This document shows, piece after piece, positions 24,940 to 33,207 of a DNA stretch of 64,000 bases. The translations under genes and the position numbers were made by a program. Numbering within the stretch: position 1 is the stretch's first letter; each line of letters opens with the position of its first letter. The notes below the pieces were generated by a model. The model was not told the DNA's origin and did no database searches. It was given only the letters and a program-made list of their open reading frames with translations. Source of the DNA: Sedimentisphaerales bacterium (GTDB lineage Bacteria; Planctomycetota; Phycisphaerae; Sedimentisphaerales; Anaerobacaceae); contig JAFGLV010000174.1 in NCBI GenBank assembly GCA_016927855.1, forward strand, positions 22,710-86,709, in the 5' to 3' direction.

Positions 24940-25446
24940 TTACCTAAGGGTTTTCAGCTTCGCGCGTGCCTGAACGGCGGCTTCAGTATCGGGATATTTC
25001 GCCAGGATGTAGCGGTACTGGCTCTCAGCGACATCGCGGAGCGTTGTCTGTTCCTGCAGTTCATCGGTCGCAGCCAGCAGCCGTGCCGCCGAGCCGGCCG
25101 CAACGATACGCTGTTCCATCTCCGCCAGCGTGAGTGTCCCTGGCCTCGGTTTTGGGCGGCCGGTCGAGAACCAAGCGGCTCCGACCGCCAGCACGACACC
25201 CGCGGCGACGGCAACGTAGCGCCAAAGCCCGCGCGAACGGATGGGAACCACCTGGGTGCTGTGCAGGTTGTCTTGCCAGAGGATCGTCGCACACCGTATG
25301 GATTGCCTCAGGTCTTCGACCAACCTGCGGCAGCGCAGGCACCGTTCCAGGTGCGACGTGACTTGCCCGGCGACGTCGTCAGCCAGGACGCCGTCGGCGA
25401 CATCCACCAGCAGCTCTTCGATTTCTCCACAGCAATCTCGATTCAT
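24940..25446 (-). CDS. zinc-finger anti-sigma factor
   Basis: 168 residues from the ATG at 25446, which overlaps the sigma gene stop by ATGA (25443-25446). The longer frame upstream runs inside the sigma gene and is rejected. The N-terminus carries the anti-sigma zinc motif H-L-E-R-C-L-R-C (H-x3-C-x2-C) at ~35-42. A membrane segment (YVAVAAGVVLAVGAAWF, ~80-97) follows. The periplasmic part has a TPR-like helix pair (SQYRYILAKYPDTEAAVQAR). It should hold the cognate ECF factor at the membrane until a signal arrives. Confidence 0.8.
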   Translation of the reverse strand: MNRDCCGEIEELLVDVADGVLADDVAGQVTSHLERCLRCRRLVEDLRQSIRCATILWQDNLHSTQVVPIRSRGLWRYVAVAAGVVLAVGAAWFSTGRPKPRPGTLTLAEMEQRIVAAGSAARLLAATDELQEQTTLRDVAESQYRYILAKYPDTEAAVQARAKLKTLR

Positions 25447-26033
25447 CGTTCTATCCCCCGTCGCGCCAGGGCTTTCGCCAGCGCGATTCGTCCTTTGTGC
25501 AACAGGCTGCGTACCGTTGACGCCGGCAGTTGCAGGATGTCGCCGATCTCGGCAGAGCTGAGGTCGCAGAAGTACCGCAGTGCCAGCGGCCTGAGAAGCT
25601 CGTCGTCCAGGTTGCCCAACGCCGCCTGGACGGCCTGAATTTGCTCCGACGATACAGCACTCTCGACGGGTCCGTCCGCCGTGGGGCGGCCTCCGCGTTC
25701 GACCAGAGCCGGGACCTGCTGACGGAACCGCAGGCGGCGTCGATGCTCCGTGATGCACTCATTCGTTGTCACTCGGATCAGCCAGCGCCGACATTGGCAA
25801 CGATCCGCAAACGCACTGGGCTCCCTTAGGCACTTGACCGACACCGTCTGGAGGACGTCTTCAGCGTCGGTCCCGCGCAGACCCAGGCCGGCGACGACCT
25901 TCCGCAGCAGGTCCCTCTCCGCCAGAAACGCCTCCGCGAGCCTGACTCCGCTCGGGTCCCTGCCGACCGACTCCGTTACCTCTGAGTTTTCCAGCGCCAC
26001 GATCTCCACGTGTCCTCCACGGCCAGCGCTCAT
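25443..26033 (-). CDS. ECF-type RNA polymerase sigma factor
   Basis: 196 residues. Region 2 is less canonical but readable (LRKVVAGLGLRGTDAEDVLQTVSVKCL...CRRWLIRVTTNECITEHRRR). Region 4 is clear (LRPLALRYFCDLSSAEIGDI then LPASTVRSLLHKGRIALA). It heads the operon sigma, anti-sigma (ATGA overlap), coiled-coil exported protein. The region 2 divergence and an extended N-terminus of ~25 residues are typical of planctomycete ECF groups. Confidence 0.82.
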   Translation of the reverse strand: MSAGRGGHVEIVALENSEVTESVGRDPSGVRLAEAFLAERDLLRKVVAGLGLRGTDAEDVLQTVSVKCLREPSAFADRCQCRRWLIRVTTNECITEHRRRLRFRQQVPALVERGGRPTADGPVESAVSSEQIQAVQAALGNLDDELLRPLALRYFCDLSSAEIGDILQLPASTVRSLLHKGRIALAKALARRGIER

Positions 26034-26247
26034 TCATCTACCTTAACGCGCCGCAACGGCCACCTGTTGAGGAAAATCTCGGTGTATGACCCGGAACGAC
26101 TGCTCCCGGTGCCCCCGAATCGTGCCCAGTGCTCTAAAGAGTGCTTGACGCCGGCGGGGCCGGACGGCATTTTATGGTGACTTCTGGGCGCTGGATTGTG
26201 TTCAGCTCAGGCAAAAATGCGAAGTATCCAAGTACGGGGCGCTACTC

Positions 26248-27597
26248 ATGGCAGAGACTTCTCCCTCCACCGTTCACAGCCCGACGCAGACGACCCCGCT
26301 GGTCCCGCGGGGAATCCTCTTTCCTTTCATTCTATTGACCAGCCTGTTTGCATGGTGGGGTCTGGCCAACAATATGACCGATACCCTGCTGGCGACGTTC
26401 AAGCGGATCATGAGCATGTCCGACGCCAAGACAGCCTTGATTCAGGTCGTCTGCTACGGTGCCGGTTACGGCCTCCTGGCCATACCTGCCGCCATCTTCA
26501 TCAAGAAGTACACCTACAAGTCGGGTGTTCTCCTGGGACTGGGATGTTACTCTTTGGGTTGCATGCTGTTCTTTCCGGCGAAGCTGACAGCCAACTACTA
26601 CTGCTTCCTGGCGGCGATATGGATTCTCTTTGGCGGGCTGTCGATCCTGGAAACGGCCGCCAATCCCTATATTCTCTCCATGGGACCGGAAGAGACGGCC
26701 ACGCGACGGCTGAACTTCGCCCAGTCGTTCAATCCCATCGGCTCGATCATGGGAGTAATCGTCGCCAAGATATTCTTCCTCTCGAAACTCAACACGGCCA
26801 GTGCAGAGGAGCGGGCGGCCATGAGCCCGGAGCAATTGAAGGCGATCCAAGCGGGAGAGTTGAATGCCGTGACAGTGACTTATGTGACGGTTGGACTCAT
26901 TTTGCTTGTCACCTGGGTCTTGATCGCCATCAACAAGAAGATGCCCAAGACGCATGAAGCCGGTGGACCGCTAAACCTGGGCCCTACCTTCAAACGGTTG
27001 ATCCACAACCGGCACTACGTGTGGGGCGTCATCGCCCAATTCTTCTACGTGGGCGCTCAAATCGGCGTGTGGTCATACACGATTCGCTATGTCATGCAGG
27101 AGTTGAAACTGGAGGAGATGGTTGTTCCCGGAGGTAAGACGGCCGAGGACATGGCAGCCACCTACTACACGGCTGCTCTGGTGTTGTTCACGCTCTCACG
27201 CTTCGCCTGCACCTGGGCCATGAGGTATGTCACGCCGGCCAATCTGCTCACGCTCTTGTCCACTGTTGCTGTGGCGTTGACTGCTACCGTCATCTACGTG
27301 GGGGGGCGCCTCGGCGTGTACGCGCTGGTGGGCATCTCGGGCTGCATGTCGTTGATGTTCCCGACGATATTCGGTTTGGCCTGTCGCGGCCTGGGTGAGG
27401 ACACCAAGATCGCCGGGTCAGGGTTGATCATGGCCATTCTCGGTGCGGCCGTCGTCACGCAGATCCAAGGTACCCTGTCCGATGCCCTCAAGAGCATCAA
27501 TCTGGCGTATTGGGTGCCGCTGGTTTGCTTCATTGTCATCGCGTACTACGGGGCGGTGGCGTGCCGCAAGGATTTGCCGGGCACCAAGGCGGAATGA
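26248..27597 (+). CDS. FucP-family sugar:H+ symporter (MFS)
   Basis: 449 residues with 12 membrane segments. Signature stretches of the fucose/glucose-galactose permease family are seen: FAWWGLANNMTDTLLATFKR near the start, SILETAANPYILSMG at ~135 and RLNFAQSFNPIGSIMG at ~155. It would import a hexose or deoxyhexose with protons. The central insertion after segment 6 is longer than usual (LSKLNTASAEERAAMSPEQL), as in several planctomycete and Bacteroidota members. It is followed by a good terminator at 27627-27663. It stands alone among regulators; the sugar is unknown. Confidence 0.88.
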   Translation: MAETSPSTVHSPTQTTPLVPRGILFPFILLTSLFAWWGLANNMTDTLLATFKRIMSMSDAKTALIQVVCYGAGYGLLAIPAAIFIKKYTYKSGVLLGLGCYSLGCMLFFPAKLTANYYCFLAAIWILFGGLSILETAANPYILSMGPEETATRRLNFAQSFNPIGSIMGVIVAKIFFLSKLNTASAEERAAMSPEQLKAIQAGELNAVTVTYVTVGLILLVTWVLIAINKKMPKTHEAGGPLNLGPTFKRLIHNRHYVWGVIAQFFYVGAQIGVWSYTIRYVMQELKLEEMVVPGGKTAEDMAATYYTAALVLFTLSRFACTWAMRYVTPANLLTLLSTVAVALTATVIYVGGRLGVYALVGISGCMSLMFPTIFGLACRGLGEDTKIAGSGLIMAILGAAVVTQIQGTLSDALKSINLAYWVPLVCFIVIAYYGAVACRKDLPGTKAE

Positions 27598-27626
27598 TCG
27601 CGCCGTCAGGATGAGCGCGACAGACA

Positions 27627-27663
27627 AGCCGGTCGAGTCTTGTGAGAGACCCGACCGGCTTTT
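27627..27663 (+). terminator. intrinsic terminator after the sugar permease
   Basis: AGCCGGTCG at 27627-27635 pairs with CGACCGGCT at 27652-27660, extended by GTC/GAC inside, and runs into TTT at 27661-27663. It lies between the convergent permease and DUF481 genes and could work in both directions. Confidence 0.75.
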
Positions 27664-27688
27664 GTCATGTAGGGGCCGCAGCGGCCGA

Positions 27689-28717
27689 TCAGAACGTCAT
27701 GCCGACGCTGAGGATGTACTTGACGTCGGTGCTGGTTCGTCCCGTCGCGGGCGTCGCGTCATAATTGAAGATCGCCTTGAGGCTGGCGAACATGGTCTTG
27801 GTCAGGCTGGCCTGGAGGTCGGCGGTGGTGGTCAGGTAATAGTCGCCGAAATCGTCGAAAGACGGATAGTACTTCAGGTCGTGAATGAACTTGACGGTGT
27901 TCGTCAGTTGCCGGTCGAAGTTGTAGCCCGCCTGGAGGGACAGCTCGCTGTTGCTGGTGGGCTGGTTGGCGAATTTCTCGTAGACCGACGCGACACCGAG
28001 GTTGGTCGAGAAGTTCATCTCAGGCGATTCGATCCACTGATAACCGCCGCCGCCGCCGACCACGACCCGGCGTTCCAGGAGGGCGACGCCGTCCTTCTCG
28101 TAGCGGCCGTTGCCGAACACGAAGAACTTCTTCGAGACGAAGTAGTCGTACTGGGCTTGCGCGCGCCACCAGTCTTCCGTCGTGACTTTCAGTCCGGTGG
28201 CCGGGTCTTCCTGTCGGCCTTTGGCGTAGTCGAAGCCGGCCGTGATGCGATCCTTCTCGCCGCGCCGCGCCACACTGGCGCTGGCGTTGGCGGTCAGCGT
28301 GCTGGTGTTGCCACTGGTGGCGATGACACCGGCCGAGAGACTCCCGGTCCATTTGGGCGCGGGCTTGGGTGGCGGATTGATCGCGACCAGGTCGGTCAAC
28401 TGGAACGTCTGGGCGCGGAGCGTCCCGTCGGTCTCGATGCCGAACTGGTCGGGCTGGCCGGCTTCGATCCTCCGGTCGAAGGTCGTCCCGTCCCTCAGGT
28501 GCACCTCGACGCGATCGGTCGTCGCGAGGGTCTGGACGTCCGTCAGGGCGATCGTCACCTCGCCGGCAACGGGGGACTTGAGCACGAGCTTGCCGTCGGT
28601 CAGGTGCAGGATCGTGCCGCTGAGGCGATCCCCGTTGGTGAGGAAGACTTCGTCGGCCCCGGCCGTGGCACAAAACAGGACCGCACACAACAGCATGGGG
28701 TACAGAGACTGGCGCAT
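27689..28717 (-). CDS. DUF481 (YdiY-like) outer-membrane beta-barrel protein
   Basis: 342 residues from the ATG at 28717, which has AAAGGAGGTG at ideal spacing. A signal peptide ends near ATAGADEV. Residues ~20-110 form a small beta domain (VFLTNGDRLSGTILHLTDGK) found before DUF481 in planctomycetes. The rest is the barrel with alternating hydrophobic strands and a terminal Phe (ILSVGMTF), as expected for outer-membrane insertion. It lies 50 bp after the MscS gene and may share its transcript, giving an osmotic or envelope-stress unit. Confidence 0.85.
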   Translation of the reverse strand: MRQSLYPMLLCAVLFCATAGADEVFLTNGDRLSGTILHLTDGKLVLKSPVAGEVTIALTDVQTLATTDRVEVHLRDGTTFDRRIEAGQPDQFGIETDGTLRAQTFQLTDLVAINPPPKPAPKWTGSLSAGVIATSGNTSTLTANASASVARRGEKDRITAGFDYAKGRQEDPATGLKVTTEDWWRAQAQYDYFVSKKFFVFGNGRYEKDGVALLERRVVVGGGGGYQWIESPEMNFSTNLGVASVYEKFANQPTSNSELSLQAGYNFDRQLTNTVKFIHDLKYYPSFDDFGDYYLTTTADLQASLTKTMFASLKAIFNYDATPATGRTSTDVKYILSVGMTF

Positions 28718-28767
28718 TGCACACCTCCTTTGAATAAGAGCACTCACTGGGTCTTTCGCGTTCTTCT

Positions 28768-29760
28768 CTACGCCTTGTGTGACTTCGGTGTCGCTGCCAT
28801 GCTCCCGTCCTTGAGATGCACATCGTGCTGTGGGAAAGGTATCGTGATACCGTTCTCTTCGAGGGCCACCTTGATCCCGGCGGTCAGGTCGAACCAGGTG
28901 TTCCAGTAGTCGGCCACCTTGACCCAGGGTCGGACCACGAAGTTGACGCTGCTGTCGGCCAGCGCCGAGACCGCCACCACCGGGGCCGGGTCAGCCAGGA
29001 TCCGCTCGTCGGCCGCCAGCACCGTCTCGATGACCTGCTTGGCCTTCTTGAGGTCGTCCTCGTATGAGATGCCGAACACCATGTCAAGTCGGCGCGTGCC
29101 GTTGATCGTGTAATTGCTGATCGTGCCGCCCATGACCTGGGCGTTGGGCACGATGATGCGCACGTTGTCGGGCGAACTCAAGACGGTCGTGAAGATCGCG
29201 ACGTCCTTGACCGTTCCCTTGACGCCGCCGACCTCGACGAAGTCACCGACGCGGATGGGCTTGAAGATGAGCATCAGCACGCCCGCGGCGAAGTTGGCCA
29301 GCGAGCCCTGCAACGCCAAACCAACCGCCAGGCCGGCGGCAGCGATCAAGGCGATGAACGACGCGGTCTGGATCCCGATCTGTGCCATAGCCGCGATGAT
29401 GACGAAGGTCAGCAGGGCTACGTAGCACAGGTCCTTGACGAACCGCACCAGCATTTCGTCCATCTTGGCCCTGGTCATCGCGGCACCGGCAAGCTTTGCC
29501 AGCAGCCTGGCCACCCAGCGGCCAACGACGAAGATAATGATCGCGCCGACGATCTTCAGGCCGTATTCCGCCAGGAAGGTGTAGATGCGCGTCCACACAG
29601 CCTCCACGGTGTCGACATTGAGTTTGGTCAGGTCTATGGTCCCGCCGGCGCCCTCGTTGGGGTCCCCTCCCGCCGCGGCGCGCGCCGCCGTGACCCCGAA
29701 CCGCGTCACCAGGAACACCGCCAGCCCTACCTTCGCCACCAGCGCTTTGTACGTTCTCAT
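28768..29760 (-). CDS. MscS-type small-conductance mechanosensitive channel
   Basis: 330 residues from the ATG at 29760 (AAAGGA upstream; an ATG at 29787 is possible). A cleavable-looking first segment precedes three membrane helices. TM3 is the glycine/alanine-rich pore helix (ASFIALIAAAGLAVGLALQG SLANFAAGV). The MscS beta domain follows (FKPIRVGDFVEVGGVKGTVK and NVRIIVPNAQVMGGTISNY) and then the alpha/beta vestibule. It releases solutes on hypo-osmotic shock. A strong promoter lies at 29977-30004. Confidence 0.9.
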   Translation of the reverse strand: MRTYKALVAKVGLAVFLVTRFGVTAARAAAGGDPNEGAGGTIDLTKLNVDTVEAVWTRIYTFLAEYGLKIVGAIIIFVVGRWVARLLAKLAGAAMTRAKMDEMLVRFVKDLCYVALLTFVIIAAMAQIGIQTASFIALIAAAGLAVGLALQGSLANFAAGVLMLIFKPIRVGDFVEVGGVKGTVKDVAIFTTVLSSPDNVRIIVPNAQVMGGTISNYTINGTRRLDMVFGISYEDDLKKAKQVIETVLAADERILADPAPVVAVSALADSSVNFVVRPWVKVADYWNTWFDLTAGIKVALEENGITIPFPQHDVHLKDGSMAATPKSHKA

Positions 29761-29976
29761 GGTTTGTCCTTTCACATCCGTGGTCATCTCCCGCGCGACG
29801 GCATACGCTCAGATACGTCGTCACAAGAGCTTCATGCTGCGGAAACCTATCGACGCGTCCCAGACGCGCCGCCAAGGCAGTTGGGTGACGTCCTTGTCGC
29901 TTTCGACTGCCACTCAAGACGAGGTGTGTTTCTTCCCCTTTCCAGCGGGCCTGCGAGTTGGCGGCCTCACAACGGG

Positions 29977-30004
29977 ATTATAGTAGTGCCGTCGCCGTTG
30001 GCAA
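29977..30004 (-). promoter_or_regulatory. promoter of the MscS/DUF481 operon
   Basis: On the minus strand TTGCCA (30004-29999) and TATAAT (29982-29977) are 16 bp apart. The leader to 29760 is ~210 nt with no visible gene. The rest of 29761-30191 is empty apart from a T-run near 30020. Confidence 0.6.
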
Positions 30005-30159
30005 GTTCTTCCGGTCGGCTTTTTTTTAGCCGGGGGGCTCCCGCCCGGCGGCGCCCAACCCCGTGCGGACCGGTCAGGAGACTCTGGAGGTGGTTTGCCG
30101 GGCCCGAGCCCCGGCGGCGCCGGGGGAGAATAGGGGTTTCTATTCTGGCCGCTGGCTCT

Positions 30160-30165
30160 TATAAT
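30160..30165 (+). promoter_or_regulatory. -10 element before the third sigma gene
   Basis: A consensus TATAAT at 30160-30165 lies 26 bp before the ATG at 30192. The -35 region (TTTCTA, around 30137) is poor, so an activator or an alternative factor may be needed. Confidence 0.4.
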
Positions 30166-30191
30166 GCGTTTGGATCGTTGAGAGTGTGTGT

Positions 30192-30803
30192 ATGAGACGC
30201 AGTGGCGAAAAACTGACCGATGCCCAGCTCTTGCAGAGCTATATGAACGGCGACGAAGAGGCCTTTCGCGAGATCGTCGGCCGCTACAAGAACAGCCTGT
30301 ACGTGTTCTTGAAGCAGTTTCTCAACCGGACCGACCTGGTCGAAGACGTGTTCCAGGAGACGTTTTTGCAGCTTTTCAACAGCCGGGAGAGCTTCGATCC
30401 GGACCGGCCGCTGCGACCCTGGCTGTTCACCATCGCTGCCAACAAGGCCAAAGACGCCCTGCGCAAGGCCCAGCGCACCAGCGCCGTGCCCATCGGCACC
30501 ATCTCGGAATCGCAGGAGATGTCGTTCGACGAGATGCTGGACTCCCTCGGCTCCGATAATACCATGCCCTACGAGGAACTGGAGCGGAGCGAGACCGCCG
30601 CACGAGTCAACGAGGTCATGGCTCAGATGCCTGAAACCCTGCGGGAGATCCTCTCAATGGCCTATTTTAGCAGATTTTCGTATAAACAAATGGCCGAGAT
30701 ACTCAGTATACCTATTGGAACTGTCAAGAGCCGACTCCATACAGCCGTGGCGCGCTTCGCCAAAGATTACCGCGCATCCATTGGGAGCAAAGAGGTCAAA
30801 TGA
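30192..30803 (+). CDS. ECF-type RNA polymerase sigma factor
   Basis: 203 residues. Region 2 at ~15-85 (MNGDEEAFREIVGRYKNSLY, LVEDVFQETFLQLF, RPWLFTIAANKAKDALRK). An acidic linker. Region 4 at ~140-190 (LREILSMAYFSRFSYKQMAE then IPIGTVKSRLHTAVARF). The ATG at 30192 is used; a GTG at 30186 is possible. The end overlaps the next gene by ATGA (30800-30803), which identifies that gene as its partner. Confidence 0.9.
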   Translation: MRRSGEKLTDAQLLQSYMNGDEEAFREIVGRYKNSLYVFLKQFLNRTDLVEDVFQETFLQLFNSRESFDPDRPLRPWLFTIAANKAKDALRKAQRTSAVPIGTISESQEMSFDEMLDSLGSDNTMPYEELERSETAARVNEVMAQMPETLREILSMAYFSRFSYKQMAEILSIPIGTVKSRLHTAVARFAKDYRASIGSKEVK

Positions 30804-31846
30804 CGTCTCTCAGTCGTCAGCAGAAGCAACTGTTGTTTGACTACGCTTTGGGCCTCACATCCGAATCTGAGAACGCCGAAGCGGAGCGTTTGCTTTCCTC
30901 CAGCGAAGAGGCCTCTCAAGTCTATCATGTCTTTAAGGCTGCTCTGGAGCCTCTCGATTCCTATGAGGTCGAGGCTTGTCCCGACGAATTGGCGGATGGT
31001 ACGGTAGACCGCCTGGCCCGACTCGCGCATGGCGGTGTCGCACAGCGGGGGCAAGACCCGCTGGCGCCATTCGAAACCGGCAGTCCGACAATCCTGAGAG
31101 TGCCGTTCTGGCGCAACTGGGGCGATCTGGCCGCCGTCGCGGCCGCGGTCATTCTATTCGTCGGCGTGCTGCTCCCGACCCTGGGTTTTGCTCGGCAGAA
31201 GTACTTCCAGACCCGTTGCCAGGCCCAGCTCGACGGTGTCTACGAGGGGCTGGTTGTCTATGCCGACGATCACGACGGGAGCTTGCCCACGGTACCGACG
31301 ACGCCTGGCGCGCCTTGGTGGAAGGTCGGTTATCAGGGTGCAGAGAACCACTCCAACACGCGCCGGGCCTGGCAATTGGTTCGTCAGAGGTACGTCCCGC
31401 TGGAGCGGTTCGTCTGTCCCGGCCGCCGGGAGAGCCGCAGCGTGCCGTTCGACTCTATCGAAATCGAGAAGTACAGCGACTTCCCAAGTCGCGTATATAT
31501 CCACTTCAGCATGGGTTTGGGCTGCCCCGAGGCGCCCGAGCAGGCTCTGACCCAGAAGAAAGTCATTCTTGCCGACCTCAACCCGCTCTCGGAGAGACTG
31601 CCGGCGTCGTACGCTGAGCCTCTGCGGTTGCGGATGAGCCGGGAATTGCTTTCCTCCAACAGCACCAGCCACAATCGTCGCGGCCAGAACATCTTGCTCT
31701 GCGACGGCTCCGTCCGCTTCGTTCGCCAGCGCCGCACCGGCTTTTCCGACGATGATTTCTACTCCCTCGCGGAAATGTCCGACGGCTGCGAAGTCACCGG
31801 CTGCGAAGTCCCCTCCTGCGCTACCGACGCCTTTCTCGTCCCGTAG
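30800..31846 (+). CDS. membrane anti-sigma partner fused to a pseudopilin-like (H-X-DG) domain
   Basis: 348 residues. Residues 1-105 form a cytoplasmic anti-sigma-like part without zinc ligands (LLFDYALGLTSESENAEAER). The single membrane helix at ~108-128 runs into FARQKYFQTRCQAQLDGVYE and VVYADDHDGSLP. That is the exact pattern of planctomycete type II pseudopilins (hydrophobic helix, AR-x-x-x-x-x-x-x-C-x-x-x-L, YADDxDG-x-LP). Near the end, SHNRRGQNILLCDGSVRFV matches the prepilin-associated H-X-DG motif. The membrane helix is thus shared by both modules. It overlaps the sigma gene by ATGA. It would regulate that sigma factor while its periplasmic part has a pilin fold. Confidence 0.75.
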   Translation: MTSLSRQQKQLLFDYALGLTSESENAEAERLLSSSEEASQVYHVFKAALEPLDSYEVEACPDELADGTVDRLARLAHGGVAQRGQDPLAPFETGSPTILRVPFWRNWGDLAAVAAAVILFVGVLLPTLGFARQKYFQTRCQAQLDGVYEGLVVYADDHDGSLPTVPTTPGAPWWKVGYQGAENHSNTRRAWQLVRQRYVPLERFVCPGRRESRSVPFDSIEIEKYSDFPSRVYIHFSMGLGCPEAPEQALTQKKVILADLNPLSERLPASYAEPLRLRMSRELLSSNSTSHNRRGQNILLCDGSVRFVRQRRTGFSDDDFYSLAEMSDGCEVTGCEVPSCATDAFLVP

Positions 31847-31936
31847 TCCCTACCTGCCCTCCCTCTCTACTGCCATCCGGAAGAGGTGCGGATGCAGTGC
31901 ACGTCTGCAGGCAAAGCGGATGCTTCGTCTTCTTGT

Positions 31937-32083
31937 CATGTCGAGCGGAACGAAGTGGAGTCGAGACATCTGGCTGCGAATGAGGCAGCCCCGCTCTTCC
32001 TCGGCCAGATTTCTCCATTCCGGTCTGCCCGTTCGACTTCGCTCAGGGCAGGCTCCGTGGCAGCCCTCCAGTCGAAATGACAA
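31937..32083. repeat. palindromic intergenic element (CTTGTCAT...ATGACAAG)
   Basis: CTTGTCATGTCGAG starting at ~31932 is mirrored by CAGTCGAAATGACAAG ending at 32083. The inner part has further complementary blocks (GGAACGAAGTGGAGTCGAGAC and TTCGACTTCGCTCAGG). It lies between the convergent ends of the anti-sigma gene and queG and resembles the element at 11166-11255. The remaining bases of 31847-32147 hold nothing else I can recognise. Confidence 0.6.
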
Positions 32084-32147
32084 GCACGGCTACGGAGTAG
32101 CAGAATCTGCCTTGCGGACGGGAAGGTCAGGCGGCACGCGCGAAGTG

Positions 32148-33137
32148 CTAGCGATTCAGGTTCTGTATGCATATCCGCGCGTTGCGCTTGAGGCGCTCGA
32201 TACCGAGGCGGTAGATGGGGGAGCCGGCAAATTCTGCTTCGAACGATTCAGGCGCCATCTCCAGGATGCGCTGCAAATGCACCCTCTGCCTATCCGGATA
32301 GAAGCGGAAGCGCTCGTTCGCACAGGATGGAGCGGCGTCACGGTAAGGACAGGCCAGCACGCATTCGTCGCAGCCGAAAAGCCGGTCGCCGATCCGTGCC
32401 GCCAGCTCCGGGTCGATCGCGCCTCTGTGCTCGATCGTCAGGTAGCTGATACACCGGTTCGCGTCGAAGCGGCCATCGGCGCGTAGCGCTGCTGTGGGGC
32501 ACGCGCGCACGCAGCGGTCGCAGCCGGCACACGTTGACGCGGTAGAGACGCAACATCTTGCGTCTTCATCCGTTCGTAATAGAGCGCTCGTAACAATCTC
32601 GCCCAGCAGGACCTGGGGACCGAGCGTCGGGTGGATGAGCGTATGGCTACGGCCGATGAAGCCCAGACCGGCACGCAGCGCCAAAGCGCGCTCGGCCAGC
32701 GGGACCGAATCGACGCAGACTTTGAAACGCATCGCTTTCGCCGTCCGCTCGCGCATGAATACCGCCAGCTCGTGCAGCAAGGGCTTCATGAAATCGTGAT
32801 AGTCCTCGTAGCAGGCATATTGCGCCACCCTCCCGACCGGTCCGGTAGGGGCAACCCCCTGTGGTTGCCCAGGGCAGGCACAGGGGCCTGCCCCTACAAG
32901 CGGTTTGTAGTTCAGCGCGACTACTACGACGGACTGCGCCCCGACGAGCAGCGCGCCAGGACTGAGGCGCTTCTCGACGTTGCGGCGCATGTAGTCCATC
33001 TGGCCGGCATGGCCAGAGTCGAGCCAGGTGTGAAAACGTTCGACCTGGGCCGGTTCGATAGGCGCGGCGTCGGTGATACCGACCGCGTCGAAGCCCAACT
33101 CTCGCGCCTTATCCTTAATCTGCTGTTCCAGACCCAT
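32148..33137 (-). CDS. queG: epoxyqueuosine reductase, with an in-frame palindromic element
   Basis: 329 residues. It reduces epoxyqueuosine to queuosine in tRNA, using cobalamin and two [4Fe-4S] clusters. The cluster motifs are CAGCDRCVRACPTAAL and FGCDECVLACPY. Start and core agree with the family (DYMRRNVEKRLSPGALLVGA, VVVALNYKP, GRVAQYACYEDYHDFMKPLL). Residues 81-98, VGAGPCACPGQPQGVAPT, are encoded entirely by the palindromic element at 32845-32897 and fall in the variable loop between NYKP and GR-x-A-x-Y-A. The frame is kept. The ATG at 33137 lies only ~8 bp after a TATAAT -10 element, so the mRNA may be leaderless. Confidence 0.88.
   Translation of the reverse strand: MGLEQQIKDKARELGFDAVGITDAAPIEPAQVERFHTWLDSGHAGQMDYMRRNVEKRLSPGALLVGAQSVVVVALNYKPLVGAGPCACPGQPQGVAPTGPVGRVAQYACYEDYHDFMKPLLHELAVFMRERTAKAMRFKVCVDSVPLAERALALRAGLGFIGRSHTLIHPTLGPQVLLGEIVTSALLRTDEDARCCVSTASTCAGCDRCVRACPTAALRADGRFDANRCISYLTIEHRGAIDPELAARIGDRLFGCDECVLACPYRDAAPSCANERFRFYPDRQRVHLQRILEMAPESFEAEFAGSPIYRLGIERLKRNARICIQNLNR
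32845..32897. repeat. GTAGGGGC palindromic element, copy C, inside queG
   Basis: 53 bp, GTAGGGGCAACCCCCTGTGG onward to CCTGCCCCTAC, made of two hairpins (GGGCAACC/GGTTGCCC and GGGCAGGC/GCCTGCCC) within overall ends GTAGGGGC/GCCCCTAC. It is near-identical to the copies at 16409-16460 and 20444-20498. It is read in the antisense direction as codons 81-98 of queG. Confidence 0.85.
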
Positions 33138-33144
33138 GCCGATG

Positions 33145-33152
33145 ATTATACT
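33145..33152. promoter_or_regulatory. overlapping divergent -10 elements between queG and the 33208 gene
   Basis: ATTATACT at 33145-33152 reads TATAAT on the minus strand (33150-33145, toward queG) and TATACT on the plus strand (33147-33152). Neither has a strong -35. The overlap would make the two promoters compete or act as one bidirectional promoter. The plus-strand leader is ~50 nt; the minus-strand transcript would begin at or next to the queG ATG. Confidence 0.45.
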
Positions 33153-33207
33153 ACGTCCCGGCCCATATCCGAACACGATCACGTACGCAGCGAAACGGAG
33201 GTCCCTC

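Noticed and set aside
27443..28909. 488-residue plus-strand frame across the DUF481 gene
   Set aside because: It crosses the terminator after the permease gene and the DUF481 start. No domain is seen.
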